In this document: piece by piece, positions 36,480-44,947 of the stretch | Position numbering within the stretch: position 1 is the first letter of the stretch | Layout: the number at the start of each line of letters is the position of its first letter | Assembly: GCA_002717655.1 (NCBI GenBank) | Contig: PBAY01000051.1 | Span: 124,001 to 188,000 of the forward strand | From: Phycisphaerae bacterium | GTDB taxonomy: Bacteria; Planctomycetota; Phycisphaerae; Phycisphaerales; SM1A02 | DNA length: 64,000 nt | Reading direction: 5' to 3' | Notes under the pieces: model-generated | Told to the model about the DNA's origin: nothing | The model's input: the letters and a program-made list of their open reading frames with translations, nothing else | Database searches by the model: none | Program-made: the position numbers and the translations under genes

Positions 36480-36887
36480 TCAGCCGGCAAGATTCGTCTG
36501 CCCTGGAGATGCGCCATCATCCTGTCCCAGAAGACGAGCAGTGGCCTGATCCCATGTCTCTTTTTCAAACTCCAGCAAGGCGACGACTTCATTCGCTGCC
36601 TCGTCATCACGCTGGCCACTGGCTTCACCTATTTTCCGGTAGAGATAGACCGTGATGCCCTGCAGGTGTTGCAACAATTCAAGATCGACATCCTCTGCGA
36701 CTCCGGACATCAACTCCAGAACCATCCGACGGAGCAGGTTTCCATGAGCCAGAATCTGTTCTCCATCACCAGACTCGACTGCCTGCCTTAGACCGTGGGC
36801 CTCTTGAACAGCACGTTGCAGCAGAAGCCCTCGCAGCTTGGCCGGAGAGGATGTGAGAATCTGTGTACGGGTATAGGAAGATTTCAT
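36480..36887 (-). CDS. fliS: Flagellin chaperone FliS
   Basis: A 135-residue helical protein. YTRTQILTSSPAKLRGLLL matches the FliS N-terminus (Y..tqv.tasp.kLi..Ly), followed by HGLRQAVESGD and the four-helix body. FliS binds the flagellin C-terminus and holds it export-ready. It sits 91 bases downstream of fliD, the usual partner. ATG 36887 is chosen; an ATG 75 bases earlier would add a non-conserved stretch. Low sequence identity is normal for the family. Confidence 0.85.
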   Translation of the reverse strand: MKSSYTRTQILTSSPAKLRGLLLQRAVQEAHGLRQAVESGDGEQILAHGNLLRRMVLELMSGVAEDVDLELLQHLQGITVYLYRKIGEASGQRDDEAANEVVALLEFEKETWDQATARLLGQDDGASPGQTNLAG

Positions 36888-36978
36888 GACCTGCGCATCG
36901 GCTGATTCAGCCGTTGAACACGCAACTTCTCCGCCAAAGTATTCAGTTGCATCCGATAACACGAATACAGGCGATCCC

Positions 36979-39900
36979 TCATCTGAAGAGTGATGAAAGT
37001 CCTGTAGTACCTGAACTGATCGACATCAGTGCCATGTACTGGTTCTGCATGGAAGCCAGGGCTTCTTCCATCGCCATGAATTCGGAAAGCAGTTGTGAAC
37101 GTCGCGCTTCCAATCTGGCATCAAGACGTTCAAGCCGGGACATGGCAAGACCAATTCGACCTTCCCAGGCTCGGTCAGCAGTCACCAGCGTGCCGCTGTC
37201 AACTCGCGTCAGCCGGTCAGCAAGTTCATCCAGAGTGGTACCGAATCCATTACCAGCTACATCATCCGTTGCTGAAGTAAAGAACGCCTCGACAGAATCC
37301 CTGTCATTCGACCAAGCTTCTGCAAAGACCTCTTCATCGAACTCGACCCGGCCGCCAGCACCCATACGAATACCTACTGCCCAAGGGCCTTCCAGACTGA
37401 ATTCCTCTGACAAGCCACGTCCCTGAATCGCCGAAAGCAGTGCGCTGCGAATTCGTGAAGTCGTGGAGTCGCCATGAAGAACTCCCCTGACCTGGGTCTC
37501 AGGGTCATATCCACTGTAATTGTCGAGCCGTTCAAGCACGGCATTGATGCTGTCCACGAATGATCGAATGGAATCAATGGGTGCGGTGTCGTCACGTTCA
37601 ACCGTAATGGTTACCAGATCTTCCGAGGCCTGAAGCAGATCAATCGTCAAACCTTGAATGACACCCTCGATGCGGTTGGAACTGCTTGTGATCAGAACCC
37701 CGGTTGCGACATCGTCCCCAAGAACGACCTTGGCATCGCGACCCGCAACAACTTCTTCAAATTCCGCTTCAAGGCCATCCAATGTGAGCACCATCTTTCC
37801 AGGTGTACCACTCACGCCGCTCGTCAGATTCAATCTCCATGGATCAACCGGATCACCTGTATTGACAAGTGAAGCCGTGACTTCTGCGCCGGATGCGTTG
37901 ATGAGTTCAACCAATTCCTGCAAAGTCGTCTGTCCATCTACCTCCAATGTGGTTTCCCAGCTCCCATCAATGATGGCGTTGGACTCTCCCACCAGATTGA
38001 GATCAGATGCCGCTGTACCGCTGGTTGTCTCGACTTTCATCGGAACAATGGCCTCTTCGGATGCCACCGTGGAAACCAACGCCAGACCATCGCCCTGATC
38101 GTTGACTCTGGCTTGAACTGCCAGTCCTCTTGAATTGATGAGATCAATCACATCCTGAAGATTGTGGTGGCCTGACGTAATCGTCACGGTTGCCGTCGCA
38201 CCGAGTTCATCACGTATGCGGAACGTACCCGTTCCGATGCCTCTACCCTGATTCATATCCGCCAGTTCCATCGATTCAGAGACCCAGCGATGCTGAAGAT
38301 TGCCGCTGCGGATGGAGTCCATCGATCCTGAAGCATCAAGTCCGAGCTGTTGTGCCAGATCGCCAGCAACCGTGAAGGTGCCATTGCCGCCAAGACTGGT
38401 CAACTCCAGACCGGTACCGGAAGCATCCAATGCAAGATTGATTCGCAACCCTTGATCACTTGCCCATGTATTGATCGCCTCGACAAGTGCATCAACGGTT
38501 TCATACTGTGCAAATCCACTTGTTGAAGCTGTCGTCCCGAAACGATCCGTGATCGTCAATGAATCAGCACCCGCCAGACCATCGCCACCGTGAAGCTCAT
38601 GTACCAAGACGGTCCCTGGACCACCGATGATCCGGTTCCCTGTCATGACATTACCCATCACCGGCGTACCATCGAATCCAAGATCACGGTAGGCAGATGT
38701 ATTTGCTGCTGTTGCCTGCACGGTCATCGTGCCTGTGCCGCCAGTGGAATCGATCAATTCAAGTCTTTGCGCATCAGCTGAAAGCTGTGCGACGATCGCA
38801 CCGCTGTTGGACTGGCCATCAAGATCCAATGCCGAGTTGATTGCATCAAGTACCGCCTGAATAGAAGGAGCGCCTCCAGTTCCCACCGGGGCAATATCAC
38901 TGCCATCAAACCCACCCAGTGATCCACTCTCATTCAGAATCCCCAGTCCACTCGCCGTGGTCGTGCCTGATGTGCCCGCACCCTCGACAATGACCAGATC
39001 AGCACCATCATTCGCCGTCAATGACAGGCCTCGACCATCACTGCGCATATCGAGACTCACATTTCCGGAAGTAGCCGAGTCGATTCGGTCACGAACATCT
39101 CCAACCGTGACACATCCAGTCAGATCAATCTCCCAGGAAGCTGTTGATCCACTCCCATTGTCAACAACACTGATTGCAAGATCCGGATCTTCACTATCCT
39201 GATCGATGAAGACACCGGATCCACCATTGAGCGCCGACAACAGCGTGTCGTCGCTCAGATCCACCAGCGTTCCCTGAGAAAGATCAATATCGAAGATCCT
39301 TCCGTCAGATGAAGTAATCCGGATATCCGCCAGCCCTTCACGTACCAACACACCATTGCCATCATTCAACGCAGCAAGTGAGAGACTGTCGCCGAGTCTG
39401 GCGAGAGAATCACCATCGAAAGCACCGTTGAGTGATGTTCCGCTGATACCAAGATCCTGAGCAGTGGTGCTCCCCCCGACACTGGCAATCGAAAATTCGA
39501 ATCCTGTTTCACTATCCAGACGAATTCCACCGCCCGCAAGAGAAGCTGTGAGGCCAAGATTGTTGTCGTTGATTCGACCAATGACTTCATCAAGTGTTGC
39601 CACATCGCGAAGATCAACGACCATTGAATCTCCGGTTTGTTCATTAGTGATTTCGATCTCACCTCTGGACACACCTTCACCACCATTGAGCCATGACAAG
39701 GGCATGTCTACTGACAGACCACCCTCACCAAGTTCAATGCTTCCACTCATGAGACCCAATGCACTTGCCTGTGATGCAAACCCACTGCTGAGCAGCTGAT
39801 GATTACTCGCGAGACCAGCAACCGTGAATTGATACAGTCCGGCGGCAGCATCAGCAGAAGCTGTTACGCCAAGAAGCGATGGGTGACTGGATGAAGCGGC

Positions 39901-40122
39901 AAGCGTCTGAAACAGATCGGAAGAACTGATACTTGAAGTTGTTCCCGCCATGGCCAGAAGGCCGGCATTGATGTCCAGCATGGCAGAGCGTCGCGCTTGC
40001 AGCAGCCCGATTCTTGCTTCCACCCTGGCGCGACCTCGAGCCTGATACGCAAGCATCTGTTCAATGAGAGTGGCCGTATCGAATCCACTGATGATTCCGA
40101 AACCCGATGGAATTGAACCCAT
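36979..40122 (-). CDS. fliD: Giant flagellar cap protein FliD (hook-associated protein 2)
   Basis: A 1047-residue FliD, about twice the usual length. The N-terminal FliD domain is clear (GIISGFDTATLIEQMLAYQ), as is the C-terminal coiled-coil (LERLDARLEARRSQLLSEF). Between them I count about six flagellin hook-IN-type motifs (for example TLDEVIGRINDNN, VDALVEAINTWA, LQDVIDLINSRG, LQELVELINASG). These give extra outer domains on the cap. FliD caps the filament and promotes flagellin folding. AAGGA lies 7 bases before the ATG. It leads a transcript toward fliS. No flagellin or other flagellar gene is in the window. Confidence 0.93.
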   Translation of the reverse strand: MGSIPSGFGIISGFDTATLIEQMLAYQARGRARVEARIGLLQARRSAMLDINAGLLAMAGTTSSISSSDLFQTLAASSSHPSLLGVTASADAAAGLYQFTVAGLASNHQLLSSGFASQASALGLMSGSIELGEGGLSVDMPLSWLNGGEGVSRGEIEITNEQTGDSMVVDLRDVATLDEVIGRINDNNLGLTASLAGGGIRLDSETGFEFSIASVGGSTTAQDLGISGTSLNGAFDGDSLARLGDSLSLAALNDGNGVLVREGLADIRITSSDGRIFDIDLSQGTLVDLSDDTLLSALNGGSGVFIDQDSEDPDLAISVVDNGSGSTASWEIDLTGCVTVGDVRDRIDSATSGNVSLDMRSDGRGLSLTANDGADLVIVEGAGTSGTTTASGLGILNESGSLGGFDGSDIAPVGTGGAPSIQAVLDAINSALDLDGQSNSGAIVAQLSADAQRLELIDSTGGTGTMTVQATAANTSAYRDLGFDGTPVMGNVMTGNRIIGGPGTVLVHELHGGDGLAGADSLTITDRFGTTASTSGFAQYETVDALVEAINTWASDQGLRINLALDASGTGLELTSLGGNGTFTVAGDLAQQLGLDASGSMDSIRSGNLQHRWVSESMELADMNQGRGIGTGTFRIRDELGATATVTITSGHHNLQDVIDLINSRGLAVQARVNDQGDGLALVSTVASEEAIVPMKVETTSGTAASDLNLVGESNAIIDGSWETTLEVDGQTTLQELVELINASGAEVTASLVNTGDPVDPWRLNLTSGVSGTPGKMVLTLDGLEAEFEEVVAGRDAKVVLGDDVATGVLITSSSNRIEGVIQGLTIDLLQASEDLVTITVERDDTAPIDSIRSFVDSINAVLERLDNYSGYDPETQVRGVLHGDSTTSRIRSALLSAIQGRGLSEEFSLEGPWAVGIRMGAGGRVEFDEEVFAEAWSNDRDSVEAFFTSATDDVAGNGFGTTLDELADRLTRVDSGTLVTADRAWEGRIGLAMSRLERLDARLEARRSQLLSEFMAMEEALASMQNQYMALMSISSGTTGLSSLFR

Positions 40123-40145
40123 GCCGAAGTCCTTTCCGATTCATC

Positions 40146-40160
40146 GCGCCATCATGGCGC
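40146..40160. repeat. 15-bp palindrome upstream of fliD
   Basis: GCGCCAT-C-ATGGCGC is a perfect inverted repeat with a one-base centre, 24 bases before the fliD start. A second short palindrome, GCAAATTGC, lies nearby (about 40183). Either may be a regulator site. I found no sigma-28 or sigma-54 type promoter. Confidence 0.5.
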
Positions 40161-40285
40161 AACGATTCCGGAAGAAGACCTGCAAATTGCGGGCCGTATC
40201 TCTCAGCCGCTTGGAATGACTCGATAGCGTGACTGACAAGGGACGCAGCGCAAGTTATGCGCCTTGATACATCCTCATTGGCGCA

Positions 40286-41233
40286 TCAGCCTTCCTGTTT
40301 GAAATCAAGTCGACTCATCAAACCATCGAACTGATCCAGGCTGTAGAACTCGATGACCAGATGGCCACTTCCCTTCTTACGACCTTCACGAATTCGAACT
40401 CGAGTGCCAAGATGTTCACCCAGTTGACGAGCCAGTTCTTCATGCTGCGTTGCCACACCGGATTTGGATGCTGACGAAGGCTTTGACTCAGGGCTGCCCG
40501 TCGACTCCTGAACCCGTGCTTCCAACGCTCTGACCGACCACTCCCCTCGCATCGCATCCCGTGCAAGCTGCAACCGCTTCTTTAAGTTAGCGACTGCTAA
40601 CAATGCTCGCCCGTGCCCGGCCGAGATTGAGCCAGTCCGCACCAATTCGCGAGTCCCATCATCAAGATCATTCAGGCGGATCTGATTGGTCACTGCCGAA
40701 CGAGTCAGTCCCACCTGGTCGGCGATTTCCTGATGAGTCAAACCGAACTCATCCTGCAAACCAACAAAGGCTTCGGCTCGCTCAATCGGATTGAGATCTT
40801 CACGCTGGAGGTTTTCAACCAATGCCCATTCTGCAGAGGTGCGATCATCCAAATCTCGTACAACAGCTGGAATTTCAGTTAAACCAGCCATCTGAGCAGC
40901 TCTCCACCTCCGCTCTCCGACAACCAATTCAAATGCAGAACCATCTGCACGAACAACAACAGGCTGCATCAATCCAGAGGTCTTGATCGATTCTGAGAGC
41001 GTCTCCAGAGCTGCCTGATCAAAATCCTGTCGAGGCTGATGACGGTTTGGGCGAATGTCGCCAACGGGCAGAACGCGGAGACCAGGGCCGCCTGAGGATG
41101 GCTCTTGAATAGCCGTATCGACCGTAGAGGCCGACTTGCTGCCTGCAACTGCAACAGCCACAGGCTTTGCAATCATGCTGCTGAGCCCCTTGCCGAGCCG
41201 CTTCTTCTTTGTTGTCTTCTTTCCAGTAGGCAT
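40286..41233 (-). CDS. parB: Chromosome partitioning protein ParB
   Basis: A 315-residue ParB. After a basic N-terminus (KKKRLGKGLSSM) come the CTPase core motifs: the C-motif-like DIRPNRHQPRQDF, ELVVGERRWRAA and the ENLQREDLNPIE box. The helix-turn-helix DNA-binding region is LTHQEIADQVGLTRSAVTN. It ends with a dimerisation domain. It binds parS, slides as a clamp, and directs origin segregation with ParA. A GGAGGAG site at 41240-41246, 6 bases away, fixes ATG 41233. A perfect parS lies about 50 bases upstream. ParA itself is 12.7 kb away, not adjacent. Confidence 0.96.
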   Translation of the reverse strand: MPTGKKTTKKKRLGKGLSSMIAKPVAVAVAGSKSASTVDTAIQEPSSGGPGLRVLPVGDIRPNRHQPRQDFDQAALETLSESIKTSGLMQPVVVRADGSAFELVVGERRWRAAQMAGLTEIPAVVRDLDDRTSAEWALVENLQREDLNPIERAEAFVGLQDEFGLTHQEIADQVGLTRSAVTNQIRLNDLDDGTRELVRTGSISAGHGRALLAVANLKKRLQLARDAMRGEWSVRALEARVQESTGSPESKPSSASKSGVATQHEELARQLGEHLGTRVRIREGRKKGSGHLVIEFYSLDQFDGLMSRLDFKQEG

Positions 41234-41280
41234 TCCCTGCTCCTCCATATGGCAAACATCCTTGCACCAATCACCCCGAA

Positions 41281-41296
41281 TGTTTCACGTGAAACA
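41281..41296. other. parS centromere site
   Basis: TGTTTCACGTGAAACA is an exact 16-bp match to the bacterial parS consensus bound by ParB, palindromic about CACGTG. It lies 47 bases before the parB start. I found no other copy in the window; nearby CACGTG sites differ at several flanking positions. It could also serve in parB autoregulation. Confidence 0.95.
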
Positions 41297-41540
41297 TCTC
41301 GGCAACTCCAGCATCAACTACATGACACATCGGAATTGACACGCGACTTATCCCACGAATCACAAGAATCGTCAACTCCCACAAAGCAGCAGGGGAGGGG
41401 ACCGGAACGACAGATAAATAGTGACCACTAACATACAGCCGTGACCTGACTGGCCCAACTCACCCCTCAAGAGAAAGGAGAACAAATACTTGATACAGGA
41501 GTACGAACCACCTGAAAGACAATTCGCCTGGGCAAGAGAA

Positions 41541-41660
41541 TGGGCAAAATTGTCCAATATGATATATTTCGCTACACTTAGCGATTTTAGACGTGTTTTA
41601 TCACTATTTAGCGTTTTTTACGCTATAATAATGAATATTAGTCGATATCAACCTTCTAAT
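41541..41660. other. AT-rich structured spacer next to parS (candidate origin or unwinding element)
   Basis: I count 36 G/C in these 120 bases (30%), far below the flanking genes. The core has four copies of one pentamer in alternating orientation: CGCTA 41570, TAGCG 41579, TAGCG 41609 and CGCTA 41621. They form the hairpins CGCTA-CACT-TAGCG and TAGCG-TTTTTTA-CGCTA. The larger 41234-41655 interval holds parS, a TTATCCCAC sequence near 41348 that resembles a DnaA box, and a purine-rich AAGGAG at 41475. It lies between the ABC ATPase 3' end and parB. No perfect DnaA box is inside, so an origin role is only inferred. Confidence 0.5.
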
Positions 41661-42717
41661 CGCTCAAGATCACGATGTCTTGAGGGTCGACATGAAGTCG
41701 AGTCTGGTCGCCCGGGCTCGGTCGCTGGCCTTGGTTCAATGAAACCGTTCGGACAGTGTGCCCGCCACTGAAGCCAACTACCGCCTGCGTTGAATCACCA
41801 AGGAAGACAATATCCTTCACCTCGCCACTGACCACAGAGGCCTCCGGCGTTGGATCAAGCCGGAAGGACTCAGGGCGAATGGAGCAGGTCACATTCCCGC
41901 CTTCAGGCACATCGCCCCCAGGCAGCTTGGCAGATACCTCGCCAACAGCTGTCTCCAGACGAACTTGATCCCCATCACGCCCTGAAATCGTCGCTGGAAT
42001 CAAGTTGGTCTCACCCAGGAATTCTGCCACAAACCTCGTGCGAGGCTGGTTATAGAGCTCTTGGGGTGGACCTAACTGCTGCAATTTCCCTGACTTGAGA
42101 ACAGCCATCCGGTCAGCCATCGAAAGGGCTTCTTCCTGATCATGGGTGACATAAACCGTGGTAATGCCCGTGGATTTGCAAAGGCGACGAATCTCCTGCC
42201 GCATCTCAAGCCTCAATTTCGCATCCAGATTGCTCAAAGGCTCATCCAGCAGAAGAACCTGGGGCTCGACAACCAGAGCCCGAGCAAGGGCGACACGCTG
42301 CTGCTGCCCTCCTGAGAGCTGATTTGGCTTCCTTTGGGCGTATTCGCCCATCTGGACACTTTCCAATGCCGCAGCCACACGCTGCTTGCGGGTGGCTGCA
42401 TCAACCTTTCTCACACGAAGTCCGTAGGCCACATTCTCAGCAACCGTCATGTGTGGCCAGAGGGCATAACTCTGGAAAACCATGCCCGTATTTCTCTTGT
42501 TGGGGGGAAGGACGGTGACATCCGCGTCATCAAAGCTGATCCGACCAGCCGAAGGCTCGATGAATCCAGCAATCATCCTGAGCAGGGTTGTCTTGCCACA
42601 GCCAGAGGGGCCGAGCAGGAAAAACAGCTCTCCAGCGTGGATTTCGATGTCCACCCCATCTACCGCGGCCGTTGAACCGAACCGCTTTGCAATTCCTTCG
42701 ATCCTGATGCACGTCAT
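41656..42717 (-). CDS. ABC transporter ATP-binding protein (PotA/FbpC-like) with TOBE domain
   Basis: A 353-residue importer ATPase. Walker A GPSGCGKTT, Q-loop VFQSYALWPH, signature LSGGQQQRVALARAL, Walker B LLLDEPLSNLDA and H-loop VYVTHDQEEAL are complete. The C-terminal third is a TOBE regulatory domain. The group imports polyamines, ferric iron, thiosulfate or sugars; the substrate cannot be decided without permease and binding-protein genes, which are absent nearby. ATG 42717 gives the normal N-terminus. Confidence 0.93.
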   Translation of the reverse strand: MTCIRIEGIAKRFGSTAAVDGVDIEIHAGELFFLLGPSGCGKTTLLRMIAGFIEPSAGRISFDDADVTVLPPNKRNTGMVFQSYALWPHMTVAENVAYGLRVRKVDAATRKQRVAAALESVQMGEYAQRKPNQLSGGQQQRVALARALVVEPQVLLLDEPLSNLDAKLRLEMRQEIRRLCKSTGITTVYVTHDQEEALSMADRMAVLKSGKLQQLGPPQELYNQPRTRFVAEFLGETNLIPATISGRDGDQVRLETAVGEVSAKLPGGDVPEGGNVTCSIRPESFRLDPTPEASVVSGEVKDIVFLGDSTQAVVGFSGGHTVRTVSLNQGQRPSPGDQTRLHVDPQDIVILSD

Positions 42718-42783
42718 ATCCACATGACGATAGCAGGGAGAGAGCAGTTGCACATGACCTGCTTTCTAGATGATGATGGGGAC

Positions 42784-43155
42784 ATGACCGCAATGGACAC
42801 CGCCAACAGGATTGAACGGCTTCAGGCATGGCGCCATCGCCCGATCAGGGCTCAGGCCATCGGTGCCGGCATTGCCGCTGTTGATCGACGAGCCCGTCAA
42901 CTTCAGCGGCGTATCGGCGGCTTCGTCGAAGCCTGGGAACAGGCTGTCCCCGAATCCCTGCACGAGCGGACCTGCGTGCGTGGAATCCGTGGAGGCATCG
43001 CAGAGGTCGTCGTCGACTCCAGCGCTGTTTCCTATGAACTGGATCGCCGTCTTCGGGAAGGCCTGCTCGACACCTTGCGCAGCAACTGTGGAAGCACCCT
43101 CGTGCGAGTGCGGTTGCGAGTCGGGCTGCTCAAGGGCGAACTTTCCGACGACTAG
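42784..43155 (+). CDS. dciA: DciA-like (DUF721) replicative helicase loader
   Basis: A protein of about 124 residues. After a basic N-terminal stretch (RARQLQRRIGGF) comes the DUF721 core: WEQAVPESLHERTCVRGI, then AEVVVDSSAVSYELDRRL and LVRVRLRVG. DUF721 proteins are DciA, which loads replicative helicase DnaB in bacteria lacking DnaC. That suits a gene near parB/parS. It is the only plus-strand gene between 24.9 and 48.2 kb. The start among several ATG codons is uncertain. Its stop interlocks with that of the thioesterase (shared CTAG). Confidence 0.75.
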   Translation: MTAMDTANRIERLQAWRHRPIRAQAIGAGIAAVDRRARQLQRRIGGFVEAWEQAVPESLHERTCVRGIRGGIAEVVVDSSAVSYELDRRLREGLLDTLRSNCGSTLVRVRLRVGLLKGELSDD

Positions 43156-43562
43156 TTCTCGTCAGTGTTTCCAATCATCAATGACTCGGGCAAAGGCCGT
43201 ATGCCGCCTTCTTTGTCGAGGCACGCAAGCGTTGTCCTGCCGGTTGCCAGACATTCGCCATGACGAAGCAGCTCATAGTCATGTGTAATTTTCACACGTC
43301 CTGAATCATTCCAGGTTGTCTTCAGAGTGAGCAGGTCGTCGTAGCGAGCTGGTCGCCTGTATTTGACGGAAAGATCAACGACTGCCAGATACACGCCGGC
43401 CTCTTCAAGCTCACGATAGGTGAGTCCGGTTTCACGAAGAAGTTCAGTTCGCCCGATTTCAAACCAGATTGGATACACAGCATGATGCACAACCCCCATG
43501 GGGTCACACTCTGCATATCGAACGCGTATCGTCGTTGTTCCCTGCTGGCTGTCGCTGCTCAT
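43152..43562 (-). CDS. YbgC-like acyl-CoA thioesterase
   Basis: A hotdog-fold thioesterase of about 136 residues. The active-site segment is RYAECDPMGVVHHAVYPIWFE, in which Asp of AECD-PMG and the following His match 4-hydroxybenzoyl-CoA/YbgC family enzymes. YbgC hydrolyses short acyl-CoAs, and in proteobacteria goes with the Tol-Pal system, which is not seen here. ATG 43562 is chosen among three close Met codons. The mnmE stop lies 30 bases upstream, so the two probably share a transcript. Confidence 0.87.
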   Translation of the reverse strand: MSSDSQQGTTTIRVRYAECDPMGVVHHAVYPIWFEIGRTELLRETGLTYRELEEAGVYLAVVDLSVKYRRPARYDDLLTLKTTWNDSGRVKITHDYELLRHGECLATGRTTLACLDKEGGIRPLPESLMIGNTDEN

Positions 43563-43591
43563 GACTGGAATCATACCGACTGAACTGAAGA

Positions 43592-44944
43592 TCACTTCCC
43601 GATGCAGAAAGACGAAAAGACACGATCAAGAATTTCATCAGGAGAAATCACTCCGGTAATCTCTCCCAGCTGATCAAGCGCATCACGCATCAGCCCGGCA
43701 ACAAGTTCAGGATCGTCAATCGCTTCCTTGGAAAGGGACAATCTCTTTCTTGCTTCTTCAAGTCGATCCAATGCCAGTTTCATCGCGACTTCCTGACGAG
43801 GCGCAAGCACCATGGCATCCGCTGCCAGACATGATCCGGCTTCGGCAAGACGAGCTCTGATGAGAACACGCAGCTTGTCGAGTCCAGTTCCATCCATCGC
43901 GCAGACCACGACATCAGCCCAATCGCTCTCGTTTCCTGCAAGATCTGCCTTGGTCGCTACCCGTATCATCTCCGGCGCATCCTCAACTGAATCAAACTGT
44001 TCATTCAGCGGGGCACAGAGCAAGCGGACCTCTGCTCGATCACGAGCCTCGTTTGCCGCTCTTTGCATGGCCTCATCCATCGGTGTCCTGGCTTTCTCAT
44101 CACCAGCCACATCCACCAGAAGAATTTCAGGCTCATCTTGTTCGCCCAACCTCAATGGTTCGGCAAGCACATCTCTGGTGGTCCCACGTACGCTGGACAC
44201 CAAGGCACGTGACTTACCAAGCAATGCATTGAACAGTGTCGATTTACCGGCGTTTGGCGGACCCTCCAGAACCACCCATGGCAGAGACTGCAGCGACTCA
44301 AGACCGATGCTGCGGTCAAGATAATGCTTCAATGGTGCTGCACTTTCATCAAGTTGTTCTGCAAGAGCCGCAGAACCAATGGCCACGACATCTTCTTCTT
44401 CCGTGAAGTCGATACCTGCTTCAACCAGTGCAAGGGCCGCTGCAATTCGTTCTGACACCTGCTCGACCAGATCACCCAGTCGACCATCTCGCATCAGACC
44501 GGCAGCCTTGATTTCATCATCAGACCTCGCGCTGATGACCGCCGCAACACTCTCCGCTTCCACGAGATCCATCTTGCCGGACAGGAATGCTCTTGCAGTG
44601 AATTCCCCAGGGCCTGCCAAACGAACATTCAAACCGGTGATCTGACCATCATTCAACAGCGAATTGACCATGGCACCCAGCAAGGCGGGATGACCCGGGA
44701 CCTGCAACTCAATGGTGTCTTCGCCACTGTAGGACTGATTTCCAGTAGTCAACAAAGCCAGCGCGGGAACAGCGATGTCATCCAGACGAAAGCGCACAGC
44801 ATGCACGCCTCGATTATCCGGACAAGGTGATTCCAGACGACGATTCACCAGCGCTCTTGCCGAGGGGCCGCTGATACGAATGATTCCGCGAGCTGAATGA
44901 CCAGGAGGAGAGGAAACGGCCAGAATCGTGGAGCCCAGGTCCAC
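43592..44944 (-). CDS. mnmE: tRNA modification GTPase MnmE
   Basis: A 450-residue MnmE. The N-terminal folate-binding domain begins STILAVSSPPGHSARGIIRISGP and includes the GPGEFTARAFLSGKMDL segment. A G domain is inserted in a helical domain: G1 GPPNAGKST, G2 RGTTRD, G3 DVAGDE and G4 TKAD. The last residues are CIGK, the invariant catalytic C-terminus. With MnmG it forms the cmnm5 group at U34 of some tRNAs. It starts with GTG 44944, three bases after the yidC stop, with GGAAGGG inside the yidC end. Confidence 0.96.
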   Translation of the reverse strand: MDLGSTILAVSSPPGHSARGIIRISGPSARALVNRRLESPCPDNRGVHAVRFRLDDIAVPALALLTTGNQSYSGEDTIELQVPGHPALLGAMVNSLLNDGQITGLNVRLAGPGEFTARAFLSGKMDLVEAESVAAVISARSDDEIKAAGLMRDGRLGDLVEQVSERIAAALALVEAGIDFTEEEDVVAIGSAALAEQLDESAAPLKHYLDRSIGLESLQSLPWVVLEGPPNAGKSTLFNALLGKSRALVSSVRGTTRDVLAEPLRLGEQDEPEILLVDVAGDEKARTPMDEAMQRAANEARDRAEVRLLCAPLNEQFDSVEDAPEMIRVATKADLAGNESDWADVVVCAMDGTGLDKLRVLIRARLAEAGSCLAADAMVLAPRQEVAMKLALDRLEEARKRLSLSKEAIDDPELVAGLMRDALDQLGEITGVISPDEILDRVFSSFCIGK

Positions 44945-44947
44945 GGA

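Noticed and set aside
41348-41356. TTATCCCAC as a DnaA box
   Set aside because: It has a base inserted relative to TTATCCACA and stands alone; recorded only as a weak resemblance.
41490-41771. TTG-initiated 93-codon plus-strand frame across the AT-rich spacer, with AAGGAG 9 bases upstream
   Set aside because: The ribosome-site spacing is good, but it reads through the hairpins and into the antisense of the ABC gene, and its composition is not protein-like.
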